Part shown: piece after piece, positions 9,522 through 17,291 of the stretch
How positions within the stretch are numbered: position 1 is the first letter of the stretch
Layout of the letters: each line of letters opens with the position of its first letter
NCBI GenBank assembly: GCA_937960645.1
Contig: CALGPJ010000029.1
Coordinates: 1 to 45,843, forward strand
Source: an uncultured Spirochaetia bacterium
Lineage (GTDB): Bacteria > Spirochaetota > Spirochaetia > JABEVK01
DNA: 45,843 nt
Direction: 5' to 3'
The notes under the pieces: generated by a model
What the model saw: only the letters and a program-made list of their open reading frames with translations
What the model was told of the DNA's origin: nothing
Database searches by the model: none
Translations under genes and position numbers: made by a program

Positions 9522-10145
9522 ATGAAAAGTGCTTTGTCTTTTTTGCTGATTTTGACGGGTTTGGGGCTTTACGCTCAAGGGACCATCACCGAAGTTCAAG
9601 GGAAGGTGGAGGTGTTGCTGCCGGGCCAGACGCAATGGCGTGTGGCAACGGTCAACATGAGCCTTCCTGTTCAAGCGACCCTTTCCACGGGCTTCAATAG
9701 CAGGGCCTCGATTCGATTGAATGCCAGCACCCTCCGATTGAAACCCATGACACGTATCACTCTGGAAGCCCTGGCAGCTGAGAGTACCAACCTTAACCTG
9801 CGCGTGGGCTCGGTCAATGCCGAGGTCCGCCGAGGGGACGCTCAGGAGTTGAACTTTACCGTTCGTACTCCCCAGGCCACCGCTTCGGTTCGCGGAACCG
9901 ATTTCGATTTGACCCCCTTCGACCTGCGCACCACCAGCGGTTTGGTATCGTTCCAGACTGCCTCAGGCAGCGCCCTGGTACCTGCCGGTGCCAACTCAGA
10001 AATCGGTGAGCTGAACGTGCCGGAGAAACCGTTGCGTCGCTTAGGGTATGCCGGTGTCCTGAATCGACGGATCCGACTTGCAGAGGCCCTGCGTGACCGT
10101 GCGCGGCGCTTGCCTGCCGGCAATATCCTGGTCATCCTGGAATAA
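9522..10145 (+). CDS. FecR-domain periplasmic protein
   Basis: The 207-aa protein has a signal peptide (MKSALSFLLILTGLGLYAQ) and a FecR-like core. Visible blocks are GTITEVQGKVEVLLPGQTQW, LPVQATLSTGFNSRASIRL, LKPMTRITLEAL and the characteristic FTVRTPQATASVRGTDFDL. In spirochaetes such domains occur as free exported proteins, not tied to an iron-responsive sigma factor, and none is encoded here. The C-terminal 60 residues are basic and helical. A good SD (GGAGG, 12 nt upstream) precedes ATG 9522. Its place between a barrel gene and a lipid-carrier transporter suggests an envelope-binding role. Confidence 0.8.
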   Translation: MKSALSFLLILTGLGLYAQGTITEVQGKVEVLLPGQTQWRVATVNMSLPVQATLSTGFNSRASIRLNASTLRLKPMTRITLEALAAESTNLNLRVGSVNAEVRRGDAQELNFTVRTPQATASVRGTDFDLTPFDLRTTSGLVSFQTASGSALVPAGANSEIGELNVPEKPLRRLGYAGVLNRRIRLAEALRDRARRLPAGNILVILE

Positions 10146-10146
10146 A

Positions 10147-11010
10147 ATGTTTCTCGCCATTTTGTCGCGCTTTTTCCGGTCCATCCTCATTGGATGGGCC
10201 AACGTCATCCCCGGGGTGAGCGGCGGTACCATGGCGGTGGTCGTCGGCCTCTATGAGGAGGCCATGGGCGCCATCGGCCACATCGGACAACGCAGCAAAC
10301 TGCGTCAAAATTTGTCCATCCTGGCGCCCATCGTTCTTGGAGTGCTTACCGGTATCGCCCTTTTCAGTCGGCTCATCCTCTGGTTGTTGCAAAATTACCC
10401 GACTCCAACCGGGTTGTTCTTTTGGGGCCTGGTGGCCTCCGGTCTCCCTCTCCTTGTCGGCCTCTTCCTCAAGGCGAAGCCCGGGTTTTCTGGCTGGCTC
10501 GCAGCGGCCCTTGCCCTTGCCGTCATGCTCGTATTCACCCTGGTGTCACCTCCCGATAAAAACAGCCTGGCCGTCATCAGCCAGCGCGATTTCCTGACCC
10601 TGCTGGGCTTTTTCGTGGCAGGGTTCATCGCGACGGCGGCCATGGTGATTCCGGGAATCAGCGGCTCCTTTCTTCTGCTGATGCTGGGCCTGTATACTAC
10701 GGTATTCGGCGCCATCCCGGCCTTGGACTTTTCGGTCATCATCCCGTTTTTTGTAGGGGCCATTCTGGGAATCCTTGCCACAGCCCGAGGTATCGATGAA
10801 CTTTTGAACCGCAAGCCGGCCATCGCTTACGGGATCATCCTGGGTTTGGTGGTGGGCAGTCTCTTTCCCCTGGGATTGCAGGCGTTTCAGGAGAACAATC
10901 TCCAGATCAGCCAGCTCAGCCTGGAGTTCTGGTTCTGGCCGGTGAACGCCCTGGGCATCCTTTTGGGACTCAGTTTGGGGCTCTTGCTCGGAAAAAGACC
11001 GAAAAATTAA
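10147..11010 (+). CDS. DUF368/PopT-family polyprenyl-phosphate transporter
   Basis: The start is ATG 10147, one nt after the FecR stop, giving 287 aa; a longer frame reads back into the FecR gene and is not needed. It is a polytopic membrane protein with the two DUF368 hallmark repeats: GWANVIPGVSGGTMAVVVG with GLYEE near the N-terminus, and VIPGISGSFLLLMLGLY in the middle. The inverted pair of PG-x-SG hairpins is diagnostic. DUF368 proteins (PopT) were recently identified as transporters returning undecaprenyl phosphate to the cytoplasmic side for reuse in cell-wall and polysaccharide synthesis. It is the last gene of its operon. Confidence 0.88.
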   Translation: MFLAILSRFFRSILIGWANVIPGVSGGTMAVVVGLYEEAMGAIGHIGQRSKLRQNLSILAPIVLGVLTGIALFSRLILWLLQNYPTPTGLFFWGLVASGLPLLVGLFLKAKPGFSGWLAAALALAVMLVFTLVSPPDKNSLAVISQRDFLTLLGFFVAGFIATAAMVIPGISGSFLLLMLGLYTTVFGAIPALDFSVIIPFFVGAILGILATARGIDELLNRKPAIAYGIILGLVVGSLFPLGLQAFQENNLQISQLSLEFWFWPVNALGILLGLSLGLLLGKRPKN

Positions 11011-11062
11011 ACAATACTCGTCAACGCCTTTCAAAAACTCGGACAAAACCGACACCTAATCG

Positions 11063-11086
11063 CCTTTTCTAATCAGGAAAAGGAGG
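11063..11086 (+). promoter_or_regulatory. Hairpin overlapping the SD of the ABC exporter gene
   Basis: CCTTTTC (11063-11069) pairs with GAAAAGG (11077-11083) around a 7-nt loop. The right arm contains part of the SD AAAGGAGG (11079-11086) for ATG 11091, so folding would hide the ribosome-binding site. Confidence 0.4.
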
Positions 11087-11090
11087 CATT

Positions 11091-12809
11091 ATGCGTTGGT
11101 GGGAGGAATGGCGGCTCCTCAGAGAGCCGGAGATTCCCTTGCTTTGGGCCTGCGGTTGGTCCGAAGCGATTTTGGCCCTGATACCGGCCCTGTTGCATCA
11201 GGCTCTGTTCGATTGGGCGGTCCCCTCGGGGAATCCTCAAAACCTTTTGTTGGTGCTCGGGCTCCTGATCGGGGCGGAGACCCTGGCGGCTCTGGCCATG
11301 GGTCTGGGGGAGTTGGCAGGTGGGCTGAGGATAGAGAGGGTCGATGCCCGACTGAAGACCGACCTGATCGGTCGCATCTGGCAGTGGGGAACCCAGGCCC
11401 TGGATGGCTTGGGCTACGGGGCGCTGCTCAAGGGGCTGGAGGACAGCGAAAAGCTCACCGAAAGATCCCATGCCCTGGGAGCGGTGACCGCCCGAGCCTT
11501 GCCGGCTGTTTTAACCTCGGTCCCCTTGATGTTTTTTCTTTCCTGGCCGCTGGCCTTGCTGCGTCTTCTCCTTCTGCCCGTGAACTACAAGCTGGGTAGC
11601 CTGTTCAGTCGTCGCGACCTGGAGCTGGAAAAACGCGTGTGGGCCCAACAGCGTGAGTTTCACACCCGGGTTCAGGAAACCTACGACGGCATCAAAACCT
11701 TGAAGGTCAATTCTGCCGTTGAGGCCATGAACCGAGATGTGAATTTGTCCGCCCTGCGCGTGCGGGAAACCGGTTCGCAGCGTCGGGCCTGGATGACGTT
11801 ATGGAACTTTTCCATTCATTTTCTCAATCATGCGGGTTCGGTGCTGGTTTTCTTTTTAGCGGCTACCCTGATCGCCTTCAATCAGCTCAGCTTTGGCAGG
11901 TTCATGGCGTTTCAAGTGATTTCATCCCAGGCTATCATGAGTCTGGGGATGCTCCTGGGGGTCAGTAAGACGCTTTTCATCACGACCAACCACAGGGCGC
12001 GCTACCAGGATTTGATGGAACGCCCCATCGAGCGCCAACACGGCAGCAGTCCCTTCATCGCGGGAAGAATGCCCTTGATTCAGACCCTGGGCCTGGGCTT
12101 CTCTTACCCGAACGGCAGTCAAGCCTTGCGCAAAATCAACATGAGCATCTGGCCCGGGGAACGGATCGCCCTGGTGGGGCCCTCGGGTTGCGGCAAGACG
12201 ACCCTGGCCCACATCTTCCTGGCCCTGTACCCGCACACCGAGGGGCAGTTACTCTGGGAGGGGCTCCCTTACTCGAAGATGGCTCCGCGCCAGCTGCGCC
12301 GGCAAATGGCCGCCGTCTTGCAGACCAACAGCCTGTGGAGCGGTACTCTACGCTACAACCTCACCCTGAACGACCGCTCGTACTCCGAGAAGCAACTGGA
12401 GGAGGCCCTCGATCTGGCCGGACTTCTCGATTGGGTGCGCAGCTTACCCCAGGGTCTCGACACCGTTTGGGGCTCCGAGGGAATCCGCATTTCCGGCGGC
12501 CAGATGCAGCGTTTGGCCCTGGCCCGCGCCTTTCTCCGTAAACCCAGACTCCTAGTCCTGGACGAGGCCACCTCGGCCCTGGACAACCTCACGGAAAGCT
12601 TCATCCAGGATAGTTTGCAGTCCATCCCGGCCTCCACAACGGTGATCACCATTGCCCACCGGCTCAACACCATCCAGGATGCCGACTGCATCTACGTCAT
12701 GAGCCAGGGCCGGCTGCAAGAGGCCGGACGCCACGACGCCCTCATGCGGTTCGGCGGTTTCTATGCCCAGCTTTACGCCCATCCCGAGGAGGCCGCCTTA
12801 TGCAACTGA
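11091..12809 (+). CDS. ABC exporter with fused membrane and ATPase domains
   Basis: The 572-aa half-transporter has a type IV exporter membrane domain (about residues 15-300) and a C-terminal nucleotide-binding domain. Walker A is GPSGCGKT at 363-370. The signature is ISGGQMQRLALARA, Walker B is LLVLDEATSAL and the H-loop is TIAHRL, so all are intact. There is no N-terminal C39 peptidase, so it should not process double-Gly leaders. A strong SD (AAAGGAGG) sits inside a small hairpin. The next gene, an HlyD-like adaptor, starts inside the last codons, and a TolC-like gene follows. Together they form a tripartite, type-I-secretion-like export machine. Substrate unknown; no obvious cargo gene is adjacent. 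Confidence 0.9.
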   Translation: MRWWEEWRLLREPEIPLLWACGWSEAILALIPALLHQALFDWAVPSGNPQNLLLVLGLLIGAETLAALAMGLGELAGGLRIERVDARLKTDLIGRIWQWGTQALDGLGYGALLKGLEDSEKLTERSHALGAVTARALPAVLTSVPLMFFLSWPLALLRLLLLPVNYKLGSLFSRRDLELEKRVWAQQREFHTRVQETYDGIKTLKVNSAVEAMNRDVNLSALRVRETGSQRRAWMTLWNFSIHFLNHAGSVLVFFLAATLIAFNQLSFGRFMAFQVISSQAIMSLGMLLGVSKTLFITTNHRARYQDLMERPIERQHGSSPFIAGRMPLIQTLGLGFSYPNGSQALRKINMSIWPGERIALVGPSGCGKTTLAHIFLALYPHTEGQLLWEGLPYSKMAPRQLRRQMAAVLQTNSLWSGTLRYNLTLNDRSYSEKQLEEALDLAGLLDWVRSLPQGLDTVWGSEGIRISGGQMQRLALARAFLRKPRLLVLDEATSALDNLTESFIQDSLQSIPASTTVITIAHRLNTIQDADCIYVMSQGRLQEAGRHDALMRFGGFYAQLYAHPEEAALCN

Positions 12810-13831
12810 CCTCAAGAAAACGCTACCCTGCCCTTCCGTTCAACCAATGGGTGGCCTACATCCTCCTGATTCCGGCCCTGGCGGGCGTAGCGATATGGGC
12901 CGTTTTGCCGGAAATGGTTCCCGCCAATGGGGTTTTGGAACCCGCGGAGTTTCTCATCCTCCGTGCACCGAGAAACGGCATTCTGACGCACTCGGCGCTC
13001 GAAATCCGTCAACAAATTCGCGCAGGGGAGCTGTTGTTTCAGGTCGATGACCGGGAGATCGCAACCGAGCGGCACAGCGTCCAAAAAGAACTGGACAACA
13101 GCCTGGTCCACCTCAACACCCTGAAAAGGGAGCTGGCCCGGCGCATCGATCGGTTGAGCATGGCCCGCACCGTACATCAGGAGCGGTACCGGCAAATGAT
13201 TCAGCTCGTTCAGGCCGGTCTGAAAACGGAATGGGACAAAGAGACCCTGAGGCTGAATTATCTCAAGGACCGGGAAATGGACGAACGGCAAATCAACGAA
13301 ATCGAAAAAGAAATCCTCGCCCTCGAAGCCAACTCGGCCCATCTGAGAAGGCGGTCCGAAGACCTCGAGGTTCAGCAACGGCAGCATACCCGGCTGGCGC
13401 CCTGGGACGGCTACGTTATCGAAGCTCTGGCCATGCACCCAAACAAGCCCTTTCTGGGGGCGCCGGCTCGCCGAGGGGATTTTCTGGATGCCGGTCGGGT
13501 CATCGGCTTTTTTGGAAGGGCACAGACCCTCGCCTTGCGGTTGAGCCTGCCGGACGCCTACCGGGACAGAATCCGGGAGGGACAGATCGTCTCCTGGTCC
13601 CCGGCCGGCTATCCCCACAGCCGTTACCGGGAGATCAAGGGCAGCCTGGTCAAAATCGAGCCCGCTCCCGAACCGGGGTTTTTCTGGGGCCTGGTTCAAC
13701 CGGACCCCCGGAGCTTGAGCGCCTTTCTCGAGGACACGGGGCTGAAGATCGAGGCACTGTGGGGGATGGGGGTTCACGCAAGGCTCGAGGTACCTCCCCG
13801 GCCGCTGTGGGACAGAACCGGAGACCGCTGA
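12800..13831 (+). CDS. HlyD-like periplasmic adaptor (membrane fusion protein)
   Basis: The 343-aa protein has one N-terminal membrane helix (YILLIPALAGVAIWAVLP) and a split biotinyl-lipoyl-like half-motif (RAPRNGILTHSALEIRQQIR, GELLFQVDD). A long helical hairpin spans about 90-190, and the chain returns through HTRLAPWDGYVIEAL to a beta-barrel-like C-terminal part. This is the HlyD/MFP layout linking an inner-membrane ABC exporter to an outer-membrane channel. ATG 12800 overlaps the ABC stop by 10 nt and has GAGGAGG at good spacing. The TolC-like gene starts on its stop codon (TGATG). The hairpin is short compared with classical HlyD. Confidence 0.82.
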   Translation: MQLTSRKRYPALPFNQWVAYILLIPALAGVAIWAVLPEMVPANGVLEPAEFLILRAPRNGILTHSALEIRQQIRAGELLFQVDDREIATERHSVQKELDNSLVHLNTLKRELARRIDRLSMARTVHQERYRQMIQLVQAGLKTEWDKETLRLNYLKDREMDERQINEIEKEILALEANSAHLRRRSEDLEVQQRQHTRLAPWDGYVIEALAMHPNKPFLGAPARRGDFLDAGRVIGFFGRAQTLALRLSLPDAYRDRIREGQIVSWSPAGYPHSRYREIKGSLVKIEPAPEPGFFWGLVQPDPRSLSAFLEDTGLKIEALWGMGVHARLEVPPRPLWDRTGDR

Positions 13832-15084
13832 TGAGACGGACAACCACATTTTTGATCATTTGCCTGAATTTGACACTTCGGGGTCAAAGCCCGCTCACCT
13901 GGGACGATTTTGAAACGATGCTGGCCACAAGCCCCCGTTTTCAGATGGCGGTACACGAAGGTCTGTCTCGAAAACCCGCCGATAAAACGTCCTGGAGCTT
14001 CGATTTGGGCCTCCAGGGTCAAAAAGACAGGCCGGAAACGATGGCCGAGGATCCCCTCCCCCAGAACCTGAGGGCTGGGGGCAGCGTGGGGGTTCAACAC
14101 GGCGGTATTTCCGTGCAGGCCGGGGGAGGATTGCGATTCGACCCCAAGGACCTCGATCCCCTTTTGAAACTGACCATGGATTTCGAGGCCTTTTTTCAGT
14201 TGGGGCTTGCCCTTCATTGGACATGGAAGGGCAATGGGAGGGACAGGTTTTGGAACTGGGAGCGGCGGCAATCACACATGAACGCCCGGCTGGAGGCCCT
14301 GGAATGGTTCGAACGATGGCTGACCGCAGAGCTGGATGCGACCTCGGCACAGCGACGCGCGATCTTCTGGGACAAAAAGTTGGAAGCAGCTCGGCTGCTC
14401 TCCGAGTCGGACCAGACCCCCCGGTGGACGTACCAGGAGATGCAACTCGAGCATCGGGTAGCCCAGATTCACTGGAGGAAGTCCTTACAAGATCTCGATT
14501 CCTTGAGAGGGCAAATCTCGTCGAAGCTGGGAATCGAAGCCGTTCATCACCGACCAGTCCCCGAAGCTCCCACTGTTGCCCTCCCCAATCCGCACATTTT
14601 GCCCGAGGAACTCGAGTGGATCGTCTTTCAGGATGAACTCATCGACCTGAGAGAAACACGAGCGCCCCGCCTCCAGATCCGTGTGGGTTGGAGCCGTGTC
14701 GACATGACCCAAAGACTGGAAGCCGAGCTGGGTCTCCATTGGAAGCCGGGAGGGCACGAGGCCGAGACCCACCATCTCGAGTACCTTCGCCAGCGCGCCC
14801 TTTTGAGCCGACACGACTGGGGTGACATGATCCTCGAGTACCAGCGGGGCCTGGTTGCCTTTGAGGAGGAAAAGTCTCATTTGAACGAGGTTTTGCAAAC
14901 GCGCCGCCGTCAACTGTCGATCCTCGAAGACCTGCAAACCGCCGACGTTGAGATCCTCCAGAAGCGCTGGGAAACAGAACAGCGCATCCTGGAAATCCTT
15001 GAGCTGCTCGATTCCCTCCAAATCAGGCGTTTTGTCTTCATCACCCGTTTGCGCCTCCTGAGTGACGCAATCGATCAATTATGA
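13831..15084 (+). CDS. TolC-like outer-membrane efflux component
   Basis: I take ATG 13831 (417 aa), which shares a base with the adaptor's TGA and has GGAG seven nt upstream; longer readings enter the adaptor gene in another frame. A signal peptide (MRRTTTFLIICLNLTLRGQS) is followed by strand-rich segments and two long helical regions (HMNARLEALEWFERWLTAEL, then about 335-415). That layout recalls the duplicated coiled-coil/beta unit of outer-membrane efflux proteins. Sequence identity to TolC is not obvious, so the call rests on architecture and position after an ABC gene and an MFP gene. It ends in a basic amphipathic helix (RRFVFITRLRLL). Confidence 0.65.
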   Translation: MRRTTTFLIICLNLTLRGQSPLTWDDFETMLATSPRFQMAVHEGLSRKPADKTSWSFDLGLQGQKDRPETMAEDPLPQNLRAGGSVGVQHGGISVQAGGGLRFDPKDLDPLLKLTMDFEAFFQLGLALHWTWKGNGRDRFWNWERRQSHMNARLEALEWFERWLTAELDATSAQRRAIFWDKKLEAARLLSESDQTPRWTYQEMQLEHRVAQIHWRKSLQDLDSLRGQISSKLGIEAVHHRPVPEAPTVALPNPHILPEELEWIVFQDELIDLRETRAPRLQIRVGWSRVDMTQRLEAELGLHWKPGGHEAETHHLEYLRQRALLSRHDWGDMILEYQRGLVAFEEEKSHLNEVLQTRRRQLSILEDLQTADVEILQKRWETEQRILEILELLDSLQIRRFVFITRLRLLSDAIDQL

Positions 15085-15090
15085 TAGATT
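15062..15090 (+). promoter_or_regulatory. Predicted promoter of the Wzi-like gene, inside the TolC-like gene's 3' end
   Basis: GTGACG (15062-15067), a 17-nt spacer and TAGATT (15085-15090) predict a start at 15097, exactly the GTG start codon. This again points to a leaderless message. Confidence 0.45.
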
Positions 15091-15096
15091 GAAGGG

Positions 15097-16776
15097 GTGG
15101 GAAGCAGATACCATCGGACTATGCTGATTTTTCTCTTACTCGGCATGATGAGCTTTGCCGAAGATGCCCCTTTGCCGATCTCTCACCCGACCGGCAATTC
15201 CCAGGATTTGATCTTTCCCGACCACCCCGTGTACCGGGAGTGGCGGGATGTGTTCATCCTCGCCGGTCGGGCCCTTCCCAGCTCTGTCGGCCCGATTTCC
15301 CGCCGCGAGATGTTATCCTACCTCGATGCCCTGCCCGAGTCCGCCTCCCCCCTTGAATCCCGTTTGCGTCAAAAAGTCCGAGACCGGCTGGGGATCAAAC
15401 CGTCGATCTCGGAACCACAGTTTGCCTTCCAGGCTGTTCATACCCTTCAGCCGGAACTCTATCTGGGAAACGTTTCCGAGTCCGTCGATTGGTATCGCAG
15501 CTACGCGACCCAACCCCCTGCCTGGCGTACCGATTTCAAGTTTTGGGGAGGAGATTCTTTTGCCTTTGCCTTCGATTTGCCGCTCAGCGTGGAGCCCTTT
15601 GCCATTCTGGACCGCCGGGGCCCCATCAACTCCAACCTCATCTACAACCTGGGAGAGTGGAACAAGTACTTTCCGTATCGGGGCTACATCGCAGCAGGGG
15701 GGGATTTTTGGTCCCTTAATTGGGGTCGGGGGAAACTGAGCTACGGGCCCGGCAGGACGGGTAACCTGATCCTTTCCGACGCAGCCGATTGGGCCGATTA
15801 CATCGCACTTTCCTTATTTTGGGAGGGGTTCAAGTTTCACACCGTGATCATCAACCAGGACTGGTACGCGTATTATCTCGATGGAGGTGGCAATCCGGTC
15901 CTCCATCCCTCCGGTTGGTATCGCAGTGCCGAGGGGGCCCAAACCCAAAGCCGTTTTCATACCTTTCACCGCCTGGAGTTTCGGCCCACACCAAATTTCA
16001 GTTTTGCCATCACCGAAGCCGCCGCAGCCGAAACCTCGGGGATGGACTTTCGGTTTTTGAACCCATTTTACGTTTACCACAACTGGTTCCTTTCCGAAAA
16101 CTCCGATTCGAACGCAGCCCTGGATGCAGAATGGACCGTGTTTCCCGGGTTTTCGATATATGGCGCCTTCCTGTTTGACTACATCACCACGCCCTACAAG
16201 GACCAGGTCTTTCAGGACCAGCGTCCCCTGGCGTTCGGCGCTCAGCTGGGCAAGGAATCCCTCTGGACCTGGAATGAGAGCCTGCTGCGCATCTTGCTGG
16301 AGGTCGTGTGGATCAGCTCCTATGCCTACACCGATCGCAACTTCAACTGGGTTCAGTGGAGACGCCACCTCTCGGATTACGGCGAAATTCGGGGACGCGC
16401 CCTGTTGGAACAGCCCCTGGGCTATTATCTCGGTCCCGACAGCTCTCAGATTTTGGCGGCAGTTTCCTGGGAGGCACCAGGCCTGGGAAACATCGGTCTG
16501 GACGGCCGCCTGATCCGCAAACGCGGGGTCAACCTCCTGACCAAAAACCCCGAACATCCCGACGCGAATGCCCCTCCTCTTCAACCCCCACCCTACGAAC
16601 GGCCCCGGCTGCAATTGATGATTCGAGGCTGGGCCGAGTGGGAAGTGGAGAGCATCGGGGGACCACGTTTCTGGACGATACGGGCCGACGCCCTCATCAC
16701 CCAAAATGCGAACACCGGGAACGGCGATGGACGGACGATCTTTCAATCGGCTCTCGGATTGCGTTTCGAATGGTAG
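15097..16776 (+). CDS. Wzi-like capsule-assembly family outer-membrane protein
   Basis: GTG 15097 is preferred over ATG 15121. It supplies the positively charged n-region (GSRYHR) before the hydrophobic core (TMLIFLLLGMMSFA) and matches the predicted transcription start. The 559-aa protein has a helical N-terminal part (SRREMLSYLDALPES) and then a long beta-barrel. The hallmark of Wzi-like proteins is visible: WSLNWGRGKLSYGPGRTGNL, then ILSD, plus NPFYVYHNWF and paired aromatic strands. It ends GLRFEW with a terminal aromatic residue. Wzi proteins nucleate surface polysaccharide at the outer membrane; the spirochaete relatives are uncharacterised. It follows the exporter trio but has its own promoter. 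Confidence 0.65.
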   Translation: MGSRYHRTMLIFLLLGMMSFAEDAPLPISHPTGNSQDLIFPDHPVYREWRDVFILAGRALPSSVGPISRREMLSYLDALPESASPLESRLRQKVRDRLGIKPSISEPQFAFQAVHTLQPELYLGNVSESVDWYRSYATQPPAWRTDFKFWGGDSFAFAFDLPLSVEPFAILDRRGPINSNLIYNLGEWNKYFPYRGYIAAGGDFWSLNWGRGKLSYGPGRTGNLILSDAADWADYIALSLFWEGFKFHTVIINQDWYAYYLDGGGNPVLHPSGWYRSAEGAQTQSRFHTFHRLEFRPTPNFSFAITEAAAAETSGMDFRFLNPFYVYHNWFLSENSDSNAALDAEWTVFPGFSIYGAFLFDYITTPYKDQVFQDQRPLAFGAQLGKESLWTWNESLLRILLEVVWISSYAYTDRNFNWVQWRRHLSDYGEIRGRALLEQPLGYYLGPDSSQILAAVSWEAPGLGNIGLDGRLIRKRGVNLLTKNPEHPDANAPPLQPPPYERPRLQLMIRGWAEWEVESIGGPRFWTIRADALITQNANTGNGDGRTIFQSALGLRFEW

Positions 16777-16802
16777 ACAATCACTGCTAAGTTTTTTATA
16801 CT
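16774..16802 (+). promoter_or_regulatory. Predicted promoter of the slyD-like gene
   Basis: TAGACA (16774-16779), a 17-nt spacer and TATACT (16797-16802) predict a start at 16809, the A of the ATG. No SD is present, so a leaderless mRNA is likely. Confidence 0.55.
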
Positions 16803-16808
16803 TGAAAC

Positions 16809-17291
16809 ATGATCGCAGATGCTCATAAATTCGTCACCCTTGAATACAAGTTTTTTTCACCCGATGGGACCTTGCTCGGGAGTTCCCAGTACCATGGTCC
16901 CCTCATTTTCCAGGTGGGAGTCGGCGAGGTCATCGATGGCCTCGACAAGCGCGTCCTCGGCCACGAAGAGGGCGAGGATCTGACCTTCGTCATCCCCCCA
17001 GAGGAAGCGTACGGGGAACGGGATGAAAAACTGGTGAGCAGCTACACCCTTCAGGAGCTCGGTCTCGCTGTGGCCTCGGTAGGTGACCGGGTTCAAGTCA
17101 AGATCGATGACCGCTGGTACAACGCCTACGTTTCCGAGGTGAACGGAGACAGGGTCACGGTGGATGCCAACCATCCCCTGGCCGGAGTCCCCCTCCATTT
17201 CGAATGCTCCCTGGTTCAGGTCAGTGAGACCCCGCCGGTCAGCTCCTGCTCGGGCGGCTGCGGAGGGTGCGGCGGAGGCTGTGGAAGCTGA
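16809..17291 (+). CDS. slyD: SlyD-type FKBP peptidyl-prolyl isomerase with Cys-rich tail
   Basis: The 160-aa protein has the split FKBP domain with an insert-in-flap chaperone domain typical of SlyD: PLIFQVGVGEVIDGLDKRVL, FVIPPEEAYGERDE, then VDANHPLAGVPLHFE closing the FKBP fold. It catalyses cis-trans isomerisation at proline and acts as a chaperone. The C-terminal tail has five cysteines in the last 28 residues (Cys133, 147, 151, 154, 158), interspersed with Gly. It probably binds metal, standing in for the His-rich nickel tail of E. coli SlyD. The next gene begins inside this tail in another frame, suggesting coupling. Confidence 0.9.
   Translation: MIADAHKFVTLEYKFFSPDGTLLGSSQYHGPLIFQVGVGEVIDGLDKRVLGHEEGEDLTFVIPPEEAYGERDEKLVSSYTLQELGLAVASVGDRVQVKIDDRWYNAYVSEVNGDRVTVDANHPLAGVPLHFECSLVQVSETPPVSSCSGGCGGCGGGCGS

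Noticed and set aside
12812-13849. 345-aa frame on the minus strand opposite the HlyD-like gene
   Set aside because: Mirror of a well-supported adaptor gene whose start, SD and overlaps fit the operon; the antisense protein has no recognisable domain.
15121-15123. ATG 15121 as start of the Wzi-like gene
   Set aside because: It would leave a signal peptide without a positively charged n-region, while GTG 15097 supplies one and fits the predicted transcription start.
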